64,000 nucleotides of DNA from Deinandra increscens subsp. villosa (lineage: Eukaryota > Streptophyta > Magnoliopsida > Asterales > Asteraceae): contig JBCNJP010000027.1 of NCBI GenBank assembly GCA_039602395.1, forward strand, positions 39,028,986-39,092,985. The letters are read 5' to 3'. Of the stretch, positions 46,601-57,102 are shown piece by piece; within the stretch, counting starts at the first letter, position 1; each line of letters opens with the position of its first letter. The notes beneath the pieces were generated by a model. It had not been told where the DNA came from. It saw nothing but the letters and a program-made list of their open reading frames with translations, and searched no databases. The position numbers and the translations under genes are program-made.

Positions 46601-47300
46601 ATAGATCTAGATGAAGAGATGATTTAGAACATAAATCTAACTCTAAGAAGCCATAAAGGCTAGATCTTGATGAGATGGGGTGATGATCAACACTTACCGG
46701 TAAACCGAAATGATGAAGAGGGAGGATCCAAGATTTAATCTTCAATCTTCAAGAGGATGATTAGGGTTTAAAAATGTGATTTACAGAGGTTTAGGACCGT
46801 TCTAGAGGTGATGGGGGTTGGAAATGAGGAGAAATCAGGCTAATGATGCTTAAATTCCCGAATTTTTAGTGTTTGCTAATTTTTCCATCCCAAATGTATC
46901 ACGTAGGGCATCCTATAGCTCCAGGCGATAGCTCCTGGCGATACGCCTAGAGCTTTCCCGGATATTCACTTTGCTGATTTGTCGTTTCGCGTGCTCGGTT
47001 CTTCGTATTTCAAGGCTTTGGAGTCCCTTTTTCTCCCAAATCACTAAATTAATGGTCCCATCATGTTCATAACATTAAATACACTAAAGATGATAAAAAT
47101 TACGTCACGTAACTCATACGTATGCACAATTTAGGTCAAAACATGTAATTTTGGTCAGTTTTGGCGTAAATATCGATTTTGGGCAATTCACCAATGATTC
47201 ACGACTCGATCAAGTGTTTGATGACTAATGACATGATAATTGATTATTAGATTCATAAAAATGTTGAATCTGATATACGGTGACCAAATACGAGATTCAA
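46601..47300 (-). repeat. Second Tekay LTR, 5' portion
   Basis: The tract 47,165-47,280, in reverse complement, follows the first Tekay LTR around 1210-1325 (CGTATATCA...ACACTTGATCG...TTGGTGAATTGC). GCGATACGC occurs at 46,938-46,946, the same site class as GCGTATCGC in the first Tekay LTR. The outer end cannot be placed exactly. Confidence 0.78.
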
Positions 47301-47803
47301 TAAAACCTATATATCTCATGTTCCATGTTTTACATAATAGTTAGGCGTATTACGATGAAGAAGGTGGTATACAAGTTACAAGCGAAGGAGATATGGATTA
47401 TATAGATGATAGAAAAACTATATGATAATGATGTATAATGTCTTTTAATTTGGTTTAAACATTATTATGTATGATCATTTCTTTATGTAATATTAATGCA
47501 AATTAGTGAACTAACTAAATAGCTACTATATTGACAACAAATACAAAAAATTATGATTGACTAATAAGAGGTAACATAGAATTAAGACTTTGACATTTTC
47601 TAAAAATAATTTTTGCGCCCGTAACGCGTACGGTCTTTATACTTGTATTTGCCGTGACCAAATCCTTTCAGGATTTATTTTTATTTATCAAATTGGGTTT
47701 CTTGTCCTTTAGGTCTGGGTCTGGTTGGGTGTACTTGGACTTGTATGGGCTATTATTTCCTAACATATTCGTTGTCTTGGTTTATGTGATTTACATATAT
47801 CTC
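47301..47803. other. Intergenic, no feature recognised
   Basis: AT-rich sequence between the decayed LTR and the Copia element. ATCTC at 47,799-47,803 is the left TSD of the Copia. Nothing else is seen. Confidence 0.5.
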
Positions 47804-47936
47804 TGTTAGAAATAAATCCCATGACTGATTTCATTGATCACCACCATATATATAATTTACATTGTCCTATACTAATTACAATTATATCCTCGTAACTATG
47901 GGATATTTACAATAATGAATACATAGTTATCTAATA
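47804..47936 (-). repeat. 3' LTR of the Copia element
   Basis: 133 bp, very short for a plant LTR. It differs from the 5' LTR at three or more sites (AAATAAATCCC against GGAATGAATCC, and ATATCC against ATGTCC). The polypurine tract CTGAGGGGGTG lies beside it (47,937-47,947, minus strand). Confidence 0.92.
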
Positions 47937-47947
47937 CACCCCCTCAG

Positions 47948-48457
47948 TATAAGGAGGAGGATTCTGGATGCTTAGACTGTTACGAAACTCTTTAAACAGA
48001 ACACGAGGGAGACCTTTCATGAAGATGTTAGCGTACTGATAGCGCGAGGGAACATGAAGAACACGAATGTGACCGGTCTGTACCTTTTCCCGAACAAAAT
48101 GAAGGTCTACCTCGATATGCTTAGTGCGTTGATGCTGTATAGGATTCTGAGACATAAAATGGCACTGACGTTGTCACAATACACAATAGAAGTGCGATGT
48201 GGATGATGACCAAGTTCCAGTAATAAGTTACGAATCCAACATAATTCCGCAACCACATGAGCAACCCCCCTGTATTCGGCTTCAGCACTGGAACGAGAAA
48301 TGGTGGTCTGGCGTTTGGAGGACCAAGAAAGAAGGTTGTCCCCAAGAAAGACACAGTACCCAGAGGTGGAACGCCTGGTGTCAAGACAACCAGCCCAGTC
48401 GGCATCTGTATACGAAATAAGAGAAGTAACGTCGCTACCTGTCATGTGAAGACCCAT
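47948..48457 (-). pseudogene. Copia RNase H
   Basis: The minus strand reads SYTDADWAGCLDTRRSTSGY, then SWSSKRQTTISRSSAEAEYR and VYCDNVSA, the classical Copia RNase H motifs with aspartates and glutamate intact. The last part (NPIQHQRTKHIEVDLHFVRE) is in another phase from 48,155. It is separated from RT by a shift near 48,500. Confidence 0.9.
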
Positions 48458-48500
48458 GTGGAGTGTACCTTTGATGTAACGCAGAATTCACTTGAGAGCA

Positions 48501-49430
48501 TTAAGATGGCCAACCCGAGGATTCATGCATATACATGCAGATCTGCTGAACTGCGTATGAAATGTCGGGTCTCATGAACGTCAAGTATTGTAGAGCCCCT
48601 GCAAGACTCCGATAAAGTGTAGGATCATCAACCGGCACCCCTGCTTCGGAACCAAGTTTCCCGGCGGTGTCAACCGGTGTGTTAGAAGAGTTACAGTTTT
48701 CCATATGAGCCTGGGCAAGAATCTCATGAGCATATTTCTGTTGAGAGAGAAAGAGACCCTGGGCATGACGAGTAACTGCGATGCCAAGAAAATATGATAA
48801 TGGGCCAAGATCCTTCATAGCAAACTCTGTAGATAAGTGAGACATTATACGAGATTTTAGAGCTACGGAAGAAGTCGTCAAAATAATATCGTCCACATAT
48901 AACAAGATGTAGGTTGTGTCTGCGTCATGACGGTAAATGAAGAGAGAATGATCACATTGGCTATGCCGAAAACCTATCGTGCCCACGAAGTCGGTAAACC
49001 CTTGGTACCAGGCCTGAGGGGCCTGTTTGAGTCCGTAAAGCGACTTGGTCAACCTGCAAACATTATTAGGAAAGTCCGGGTGGTGAAACCCCATGGGTTG
49101 ATGCATGTACACTGTCTCAGTCAGATTGCCCTGTAAGAAGGTGTTCTTGACATCTAACTGATTGATATCCCAATTATGCGCAAGAGCTAAACTTAACACC
49201 GTTCTGATCGTTGCTGGTTTGACCACTGGACTGAAGGTCTCCTGACAGTTAATGCCCACCTGTTGAGACCTGCCATCACATACTAAACGCGCCTTATAGC
49301 GCTCAAGAGACCCGTCAGACTTAAACTTGTGCTTGAATAACCAAATACATCGGACCACATTTATACTAGGATGTCTAGGTACTAACTCACATGTCTTATT
49401 ATCAATAAGGGCAGTAAATTCATCACGCAT
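48501..49430 (-). pseudogene. Copia reverse transcriptase
   Basis: A 309-residue frame with the standard Copia RT order: CIWLFKHKFKSDGSLERYKA, QLDVKNTFLQGNL, CRLTKSLYGLKQAPQAWY and the catalytic box LLYVDDIILT. It ends early after QQICMYMH by a phase shift before the connection to RNase H. The catalytic residues look intact. Confidence 0.92.
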
Positions 49431-50222
49431 GGCATGGTACCAAATGGAATTAGAAAGGGCTAAGGTAAGTGATTTAGGGAGAGGTTGAGGAGAGATGTAG
49501 ACATATGTAAATTGAATATATGCTTTGGTTTTACAATTCCGGACTGCGTGTGTGCATAGTCCGAGTGGGAGGGGGTGTCGGGGCCGTTGAGCCGACGAAA
49601 ACAGGTTGGGTGGGTGACACAGACGGGGTAGTTACTGGAGTCTCCAAAGTGGTGTGATCGGTTGTGGTTTGGGAGGCGAATGATGGATCAGTAGGATTGG
49701 CCGATGGAGGATTCGGCGAAGTGGGCTAAACCGATGAGGGAATCGGTTGGTGGTGGGCCTGACTAGCTATTGGGCTGGTAGGTGGAGTTGGGCCAACAGA
49801 AGGATCGCTTGGGCCTACGTGAGACCACAAGGATGGGTGAGCGTCAGAGTCGAGAAAGGTATAGGAAGGAGGGGAGGAACGGGTTTGTGAGAAGGGATAT
49901 ATGGTTTCATCGAAAATGACACGACGAGAGACAAGGAGTTTACGAGAGGAGAGGTCGAAGCATGTGTATCCCCGGTGATCGGACGGGTAGCCAAGAAAGA
50001 CACACGGGGTGGAGCAATGTTATAGTTTATTGATGGTCGGAGAAGGGAGAAGCGGGTAACAAAGGCACCCAAATGTGCGAAGATGGTGATAAGTGGGGTG
50101 TTTGTGATAAAGGAGATATGTGGGGGTGAGATTGTTTTTAACTTTGCTTGGAAAAATATTAATAAGGTAGGTGGCGAGTTGAAGGGTGTGGTGCCAAAAG
50201 GATGAGGGAGCGGAAGAGTGGC

Positions 50223-50830
50223 TTAGAAGGGTGCGAAGTACATTATTAATGGTACAGATTTTTCGTTCGGACTTCCCGTTTTGAGGGGACGTGTAGGGAC
50301 AAGAAAATCTGAATTGTATACCCGTTTTGGAACAAATTTCATGAAAAGATTTATTGTTGTATTCGGTCCCGTTGTCACAATGAAGAAATTTAATTTTACG
50401 GGAAAATTGGGTTTCAATGAGGGTGTAGAATTTTTGAAAGATGGTAAAGACAGAGGATTATTAGCAAGTGGGTATGTACACAGGTGGTTGGTACAATCAT
50501 CTAAAAATAAAATGTAGTATCGATGGCCACCCGAACTCGGAATTGGTGAGTCCACAAGTCGCTATGAACAATATCAAATGGAGACAATGTAACAGTTGAT
50601 GAATCAACAAAAGGCAATTTAGTAAATTTCCCAAACACACAAGAAGAACATAAATAATTCTTGGAAACATTGTTCATAGAAATGTAATTGCGACTAGTTA
50701 ATAAATGAAGGATAGATGATCCAGGGTGACCCAAGCGGGTGTGCCAAAGATCAGCAGAGACAACACAAAGGTATACGGTTGGGGTGGTGAAGCAAGCGAC
50801 GTGAGAAGATAGAGTGGTCCGGTGCTATTA
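50223..50830 (-). pseudogene. Copia integrase
   Basis: The zinc-finger end (LGHPGSSIL, then CSSCVFGKF) and the first catalytic aspartate (PFDIVHSDLWT) are readable at 50,500-50,800. The second motif, normally CDNGTE, is present near 50,375-50,395 but in a different phase from the surrounding frame. The C-terminal region toward RT (49,431-50,222) is fragmented. Confidence 0.82.
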
Positions 50831-50839
50831 CGTCGGTGG

Positions 50840-51240
50840 ATAAGACGCCGCGTCGGGTAATCCTTCATAGAAAAACCAAAAGCATCAAATTCAATTGAAA
50901 TATTATTATCTGTGGTTAAACGTCTAACAGGGAGCAAATTTTTTATTAAGGAAGGGGAAAGAATAATACTTTTAACAGAGAGAGGAGGATATGGAGAGGG
51001 TAGGATGGTGTTACCAATATGATGGATATGAATTTGAGAACCATTGCCAACGATAATGTAATTCAATCTACCATTATTGACATAAGAAGAGAGTTTACAT
51101 GTGTGATTGGCCATGTGGTTAGTTGTGCCGGGGTCGAGGTACCAGTTGTTGTCTTGATGGTTGAGCGCCATGGTGTGCATGCCTTGAGTGAGTTGAGTCA
51201 GAGTGTAGTACTGTTCGGAAGTGTGGTAGGCTTGAGGTGG
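50840..51240 (-). pseudogene. Copia protease
   Basis: The active site region reads NNWYLDPGTTNHMANHT at about 51,110-51,160, where Copia proteases have D-S/T-G. The serine position is proline here. The later motif SIILSPSLIKNLLPVRRL matches the protease-to-integrase bridge. The phase differs from gag, with an overlap near 51,140-51,240. Confidence 0.78.
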
Positions 51241-52306
51241 AGCACCGAGAATACCCGGTGCATTGGAAGGGGAGGGGGGGGGAGGGAGGTGGTCGCTGAT
51301 AGGCTTGCATGGTTGGGGCCATGGGGTAGGGGCAAGGTGGTGGAGGGGTTGGGGGCTGCCATGCATATGGAACAGTAGTGAGGAGTTGCCAAACATATGG
51401 TGTGAAGCTAGGAGGGTTCGAGGGATCAAACCCGTGTCCCCTAGGCCGATTGCGACCTTTACCCTTGAACCCGCGGCCTCGACCGTGACCATAGTCATAC
51501 GTGGGATAGACACCACGTTCATAATCCTGATGAGGGTGAGGCCTATTTTGTCGAGAATACCCCCTGCCATTCGATGAAGATAAAACCTGTGGCGCCGCCG
51601 GCTGAGGGTGCTGAGATGACGAGGAAGAAGAGGTAGCCACATGAAACGCCGAGGCTGCAGAAGCGGCCTGATGTGCTTTACGAGACTCCTCCAGTATGAG
51701 TTTAGATCTGGCGGTGTAAAATTCGGGAAGAGGGCTCGTTTGTTGAATGAGCATAGCAACACCATCATAACTTTCACCGAGCCCGAAGATCAGTTGTAGC
51801 ACCATTCGATTGTTGGAAACCGGAGCGTTACCGTTGGTGAGTTGATCAGCAATCTCTTTTAGGGCCTGACAATAGGAGGAGATGTCGGGAAAAGAATCAA
51901 TTCGTGTATTGGCAAACTGGTGTTCGAGTTGCAAAGCACGAGAGTTCTCATTATCACTAAATATCTCCTTCAAACGCTTCCATTCTGTGGCGGCATGTGT
52001 GTCTGCTTGCATCAGATTTTTAAGGAGTTCAAGCGAGATAGTGCCATAAATCCATTGTAGCACTACCGCATCGATTCAATTCCAGAGTACGAGATCGACC
52101 TTTGGTGCTGGCTTGTCTGCGGCAGGAGCAGCAGGAGGGGATGGAGTGGTGGTCTCAAGATGTTCGTAGCACTCGTAAGCCTTACAGTGAAGCTTAAACA
52201 ATTCGACCCAAGTGACATATTTTCCGTTTTTCAATTTTAGGGTAACGGGGATGAGGTTCTTGATGTTTGTAACTGTGAGAGCAGGGTGAATAATGGTCGA
52301 AGACAT
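51241..52306 (-). pseudogene. Copia gag
   Basis: It starts at ATG 52,306 (MSSTIIHPALTVTNIKNLIP). The capsid region includes YVTWVELFKLHCKAY and, after an in-frame stop at 52,076-52,078, VLQWIYGTISLELL and QLEHQFANTRIDSFPDISSY. A glycine/arginine-rich region (GHGRGRGFKGKGRNRPRGHG) replaces the usual CCHC knuckle, and a proline-rich tail follows. The role would be RNA packaging. Confidence 0.85.
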
Positions 52307-52428
52307 GTTTGAAAGGGAGATCGGTGGCTGGGGAGGGGGAAGCCGGCGCAAACAAGATGACGGCAGATGTAGGGTTTCGGTTAGGAGAAGAGAGAAAAGA
52401 GGAGAGGATCGATTGGTCTAGGATACCA

Positions 52429-52561
52429 TGTTAGGAATGAATCCTATGACTGATTTCATTGATCACCACCATATATATAATTTACATTGTCCTATACTAA
52501 TTACAATTATGTCCTCGTAACTATGGGATATTTACAATAATGAATACATAGTTATCTAATA
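52429..52561 (-). repeat. 5' LTR of the Copia element
   Basis: 133 bp, matching 47,804-47,936. The PBS begins at 52,428 on the minus strand with no spacer. Confidence 0.92.
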
Positions 52562-52912
52562 ATCTCACATGTAATAAATAGTTGTAACATATATAATAAG
52601 TATGTAGTAGCATGTTGTATAATTACAGTTTTATAAAAACGATAGTAACACAAAATTTGGGGTTAGAGATGCACAGGGCCAGTTCTGAGGATTTAGTGGC
52701 CTTGTTCGAGTTAAATAAATGAGCCATGTTCAAAAAATAAAATTGCAAATAGAAAAAGTTTTTAATACGGCAAAAATTAAGTTATAGTAATAAATTAACA
52801 TAAGAAAGTTATGGTTTTAAAATGACATTTCAAGTATCTAAACGACAAATTGTGCAGATCTCTTAACATTTTTAATAGCGAATTGATTGATCAAGTCTTC
52901 ATAATTTATAGG
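52562..52912. other. Intergenic, no feature recognised
   Basis: AT-rich sequence between the Copia TSD and the first TA microsatellite. Nothing else recognised. Confidence 0.5.
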
Positions 52913-52934
52913 ATATATATATATATATATATAT

Positions 52935-52978
<44 letters not shown>
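52913..52978. repeat. TA microsatellite
   Basis: About 33 TA dinucleotides with one GG interruption near 52,938. Confidence 0.95.
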
Positions 52979-52983
<5 letters not shown>

Positions 52984-53157
52984 TAGGTTCAAATGAGAAT
53001 TTTTTATTTTGAGAACTTTTGAGAACTAAATCTCAACCACAAATTTCAGGGGGGGGGGACCACTACAATTCATGGGAGGGGGATACATGTAATAAACATG
53101 TGGCTCAAATTAGTTCTTTTTAGTTCTCAAATCAAATTGGTTCTCAAATGATCCTCT

Positions 53158-53161
<4 letters not shown>
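52979..53161. mobile_element. MITE (family M1) between TA microsatellites
   Basis: The left end AGGGTTAGGTTCAAATGAGA is an imperfect inverted match to the right end TCTCAAATGATCCTCTCCCT. It lies directly between TA repeats on both sides. It includes a run of nine or more G near 53,050. No coding capacity. Confidence 0.8.

Positions 53162-53197
<36 letters not shown>
53162..53197. repeat. TA microsatellite
   Basis: About 18 TA dinucleotides separating the two MITEs. Confidence 0.95.
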
Positions 53198-53202
<5 letters not shown>

Positions 53203-53385
53203 GAGGTTCATTGTAGACACTTTCGCATGTGAAATAGCTCTTTTTCACATGTGAAAGTTTCTAATTAATGAGAAAAAAGAAAAAAAGAAAAAAGAAAATT
53301 AATCACAACCATTATATCAAGAGATCTAATGGTGAAAAAGGGTGTCTACCTGTCTACACTTATGGGGGTGTCTACAATGAACTTT

Positions 53386-53390
<5 letters not shown>
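53198..53390. mobile_element. MITE (family M2), second copy
   Basis: The left end AGGGTGAGGTTCATTGTAG and right end CTACAATGAACTTTTCACT are imperfect inverted repeats. The inside matches the copy at 33,803-34,005 (TCACATGTGAAA palindrome, AGAGATCTAATGGTGAAAAA). It is flanked by TA repeats on both sides. Confidence 0.87.

Positions 53391-53447
<57 letters not shown>
53391..53447. repeat. TA microsatellite
   Basis: About 28 TA dinucleotides. Open frames here that read as repeated YI are by-products. Confidence 0.95.
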
Positions 53448-53451
<4 letters not shown>

Positions 53452-55383
53452 GAGCCCCATAAAATGATGCGTCATGTTTTATCGCACGTCTCGCACATGC
53501 TTAGTCTCCCACCGGAGATGCAAACTCTAGACTATTTTAACCGATTACCATCAATCATTGCAAGTGTCAAATGCTTTTGCTTTATGAAATTGAAAAAAAA
53601 AGGTGTTTAATTGGAGCATAGAGTGGAATGATGAACTAGCAAAAAGGATAGGACACAGCCAAGAGGTCCACCTACGGTTGCATTAATAAATAGTCTACAG
53701 AGTATTCCATGATTGCTAACACAAATTTACAACTTGTTTCTACAATCATTTTTTTCCTCCAATTAAACACTATTTGAGGACGACTTAACCTCATGACCAT
53801 TAAGACAGACTTTGATTCAAAGAGTTTACTGATTATTGGTCTAACCAACCTCTATATCACAAATGATGGATCGGAGGAGAATATATATATATATGCACAT
53901 TAATATCTAATTATTCACGAACAAGGGTGGGAGACCATATGAATTAATGAAGAAGATAGAAGATGATGCCGAGTTTTTGGTTTGCTTTTGTCTAATGTGA
54001 CTGTTCTCTTTTATATATCAAACATGACCAACACTTTAGCCTAAAAACCTTGTAACCTTGTACCGAATGTTCAAATATTAGTAAATCCAGGCAAGTACAG
54101 ATTATGCGAACAATAAACCGTCATAATAAAATGTACGGTGAACGAAAAGATATGCAAGTAGTTAAAGTTTTATTCCTAAAGAAAAAAAAATCAATCAATC
54201 AGGGAACACACATGCCAATGAAATATATATATTCCTAATTAGAATCCATTATAATGATAGAGATAAACAACACATAATGAGAATATTCCTTTGTAATATC
54301 CCTCCTAACTTGGTTTGATTTGAAGAGATCTATTTAATGGGAATCAACTATTGATGATAAAATTGATATGAAGGTGAAATCAATTTAAAGATTCTATATA
54401 TATGCTTGCTATGGATGGTATATCATATGTTGTTTTTAAGAATGTTCACCTAGCTAGCCTAGAAGAATAAATATTAGCAACATGCATGATCATATGATGC
54501 ACGCATGTACGTACTTGTAGATTTGAACATACCGACTTGTCTAGTGAGAATATATCATAATTAATTAAGATGCAGCAGCAAACCTTAATTTAATGTGACA
54601 AATTAAGTAGCTAGCTAGCTAAAAACCGGCCATTTGGGCTTTCTTTTTTCTATTTAATTAAGATGATAACGAAAAAGAATTCAAAGCAGAGAGATCACTT
54701 GTACCGCATATTTATGGCAATCATTGTTAATTAATTATGTGTCCATTATATTAGGAATGGAAATACTTTTTTAGTTACAAGAATAATTATTAGGTAGAAT
54801 AACCGTAGGCTTTAATTTGTACTAGTACTAATCATCATGCACTAAGGTCACCACCACTACATACATGTGATATTGCTTGCTAGTAATAGTCATGTGTTGT
54901 CTTACTTTAATTGGCTAGCTGTTTATGATGAGATCGACCAACACGTTTTTTAACTGGATTAAGCTGCTAGCTAGTGAAGCATAAGATGATATTGATGATG
55001 ATGATCAATTTCAGTTAAAAGTCTAAATTATTCCAATAGGTGGGAGGGAGAACCATGTGAATGATATATATAATGCCCAAAAGATATATTCTGCCAAACA
55101 CGTTTCCATGTTAAAGAATCAATCAAGTGCATGCGTTTTTAAACGTACAATTTCACAAGCAAAATCATATATATAATAATTACCAAGAAAGGTTTTACAT
55201 ATATACAAGACAAAGTTACATAAATCAAACTTGAAATCAGAATTAGATAATAATCACTTTTGGTTATATATTTTTGTCATCTCTCCGTCGTTTATTCTTA
55301 AGTTAATCATGTGACACATTGGAACGTAAGCCAGCTGACAGCAAGAAACCCATGCACCCAATTGTAGTTTTCACCACGGGCTA
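53448..55383. other. Upstream intergenic region of the MATE gene
   Basis: About 1.9 kb of AT-rich DNA without a recognised element or gene. It has several GCTAGCTAG runs (54,610 and 54,960). It probably contains the distal promoter of the downstream gene; specific factor sites cannot be assigned from sequence alone. Confidence 0.5.

Positions 55384-55415
<32 letters not shown>
55384..55415 (+). promoter_or_regulatory. CT microsatellite followed by TA run, likely core promoter of the MATE gene
   Basis: CTCTCTCTCTCTCT at 55,384-55,398 runs directly into ATATATATATATATAT at 55,399-55,415, about 70-100 bp before the start codon. A TA run at this distance can serve as a TATA box, and CT tracts near it are common in plant core promoters. 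The transcription start is not determined. Confidence 0.5.
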
Positions 55416-55484
55416 GATATTGGTAGCTTAAAAAAATTATTGAGAAAAGAAAGAAGTCGCTACAACTCTAAATACACAACAGAA

Positions 55485-56909
55485 ATGGAAGAAGAAAACA
55501 GCAGGCAGGAGAGGCCGGAGAAACTCATGACAGTGATCTTATCAGAGCTAAAAGTGCAGCAAGCGATTGCATTCCCACTTGTGGTAATGAACCTGACATG
55601 GTTCGCCAAGATAGCCATAACAACCACGTTTCTTGGTCGACTTGGGGAGCTCGAGTTAGCCAGTGGGACCCTCGGGTTCATGTTTGCAAACGTGACAGGT
55701 TTCTCGATCTTGAACGGCTTATGTGGTGCCATGGAGCCCATTTGTGGCCAAGCCTACGGAGCCAACAACTTGAAGCTACTTCACAAGACTCTTGTCATGA
55801 TGGTTTTTCTGCTCCTCCTGACATCCCTCTTCTCTTGTTTCTGTTGGGTAAATGTTGATAGAATCTTGATTTATTTTGGCCAACAACAAGATATTTCTGC
55901 TGGAGCAAAGAAGTACTTGTTTTATCTCCTTCCTGATTTAATCGTTACATCATTCCTGTGTCCTCTTAAATCCTACTTGAGCTCACAGAGCATGACGATT
56001 CCGATCATGTTCACCTCAGCTCTTGCAGTGGTTCTCCATGTCCCGGTTAACATTTTCCTCTCGAAAACTAGAGGTTTCGAGGGGGTTTCCATGGCCATCT
56101 GGATCACTGATCTTGTAGTGGTCGTTTTGCTAGCGGTCTATGTGGTAGTGGTGGAGTTGAGAAAGCAGGGCGGTGAAGAAGGTGGGTGGTGCCAGCTCCA
56201 GGAGTTCAAAGATTGGGTTCGGTTACTCAAACTTTGCGGGCCATGTTGCCTTACTACATGCCTCGAGTGGTGGTGCTACGAAATCTTGGTCTTGCTAACC
56301 GGGAAGCTCCCGGATGCGAAACAATCGGTTAGCATAATCGCGATTGTGCTCAACTTTGACTACTTGCTTTTCGCGGTAATGCTTTCATTAGCTACATGTG
56401 CGTCCATTCGTGTTTCTAACGAGCTTGGAGCGAACCAGGCGAGACCCGCTTACAGGGCCGCGTGTATTTCGTTATCAGTGGGGTCCGTTGCGGGATTAGC
56501 GGGTGGGTTGGTCATGGTGTTGGCTAGAGGCTCATGGGGCCGTCTGTTTAGCCATGATAAGGCGATTGTGAGAGGTGCAGGGAAGGCTATGTTGTGGATG
56601 AGTTTGCTGGAGGTGGTGAATTTCCCGTTGGCGGTTTGTGGTGGGATCGTAAGGGGAACCGCCAGGCCATGGTTGGGGATGTATGCAAACATTGGTGGAT
56701 TCTACCTGCTGGCATTGCCTTTAGGTGTGGTTTTAGCTTTTAAGGTTCAAATGGGACTCCGAGGGTTGTTAATAGGTTTCCTAGCCGGTGTGCTTGGTTG
56801 CTTAACATTGCTGTTAGTCTTCATTTCAAGGATTAACTGGGCTCAAGAAGCCGCTAAGGCACAAAGACTTGCTGCTGTTAAAGATGATAACATTGTGATC
56901 AAAACTTAG
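55485..56909 (+). CDS. DTX56: MATE-family transporter, DTX56/RHC1-like
   Basis: An intronless 474-residue frame from ATG 55,485 to TAG 56,907. Hydrophobic segments fit the 12-helix MATE fold in two halves (residues about 27-225 and 243-455). Family motifs are visible: FLGRLGELELASG near 49-61, MEPICGQAYGA at 83-93, LCPLKSYLSSQ near 158-168, CLEWWCYE at 259-266 and RVSNELGA at 309-316. The N-terminus is short and acidic and the C-terminus hydrophilic. It is most like Arabidopsis DTX56 (RHC1), a plasma-membrane MATE reported to act in guard-cell CO2/bicarbonate signalling with the kinase HT1; that function is known for the relative and inferred here. In-frame TTG codons upstream (55,440) are not plausible starts. 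It looks intact, with no stop or frameshift. Other MATE subgroups (DTX48-55) are less likely by motif. Confidence 0.95.
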   Translation: MEEENSRQERPEKLMTVILSELKVQQAIAFPLVVMNLTWFAKIAITTTFLGRLGELELASGTLGFMFANVTGFSILNGLCGAMEPICGQAYGANNLKLLHKTLVMMVFLLLLTSLFSCFCWVNVDRILIYFGQQQDISAGAKKYLFYLLPDLIVTSFLCPLKSYLSSQSMTIPIMFTSALAVVLHVPVNIFLSKTRGFEGVSMAIWITDLVVVVLLAVYVVVVELRKQGGEEGGWCQLQEFKDWVRLLKLCGPCCLTTCLEWWCYEILVLLTGKLPDAKQSVSIIAIVLNFDYLLFAVMLSLATCASIRVSNELGANQARPAYRAACISLSVGSVAGLAGGLVMVLARGSWGRLFSHDKAIVRGAGKAMLWMSLLEVVNFPLAVCGGIVRGTARPWLGMYANIGGFYLLALPLGVVLAFKVQMGLRGLLIGFLAGVLGCLTLLLVFISRINWAQEAAKAQRLAAVKDDNIVIKT

Positions 56910-57096
56910 GTGGCAAAATGTGGCAGATTTGATTTCTTGATCAAGATTGTACGTACATTAAAGGTTATTATAGTATTTTGTTTTCTTAATTAATTTCAAG
57001 AATCGAGCCTCGCTCTTGGCAGCTCGATTAGTAACATTATCGACTTTTTCTCATTCTAAACTGAACTGAACAGAACCAAGCCGGACGTAAATATAA

Positions 57097-57102
57097 AATA
57101 AA
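57097..57102 (+). terminator. Possible polyadenylation signal of the MATE gene
   Basis: AATAAA lies about 190 bp after the stop codon. Plant signals are loose, so this is only a candidate. Confidence 0.35.

Larger units (their letters stand above)
40468..47300 (-). mobile_element. Decayed second Tekay element, 5' part only, reverse orientation
   Basis: On the minus strand the order is LTR (47,300 down to 41,979), PBS (41,978-41,962), leader (matching 3800-4140 of the first Tekay in reverse complement) and gag with its CCHC region. It ends near 40,468; no pol or 3' LTR is found. A 3-kb solo LTR is inserted in its LTR. Confidence 0.82.
47804..52561 (-). mobile_element. Ty1/Copia retrotransposon, structurally complete but mutated
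   Basis: 133-bp LTRs lie at 47,804-47,936 and 52,429-52,561, with TSD ATCTC at 47,799-47,803 and 52,562-52,566. On the minus strand the order is gag, protease, integrase, reverse transcriptase, RNase H, the Copia order. In element orientation the LTR starts TATTAG and ends CCTAACA, a TA...CA end. The PBS TGGTATCCTAGACC follows the 5' LTR with no gap and departs from the usual initiator-Met site after seven bases. Stops and frameshifts in gag, integrase and RT-RNase H make it inactive. Confidence 0.93.

Noticed and set aside
53268..53453. Frame ending in a poly-YI tail
   Set aside because: It runs through a MITE end and the TA microsatellite.
55440..55484. Extended N-terminus for the MATE gene from a TTG at 55,440
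   Set aside because: Plant genes rarely start at TTG, the extension is not MATE-like, and ATG 55,485 gives the expected acidic short N-terminus.
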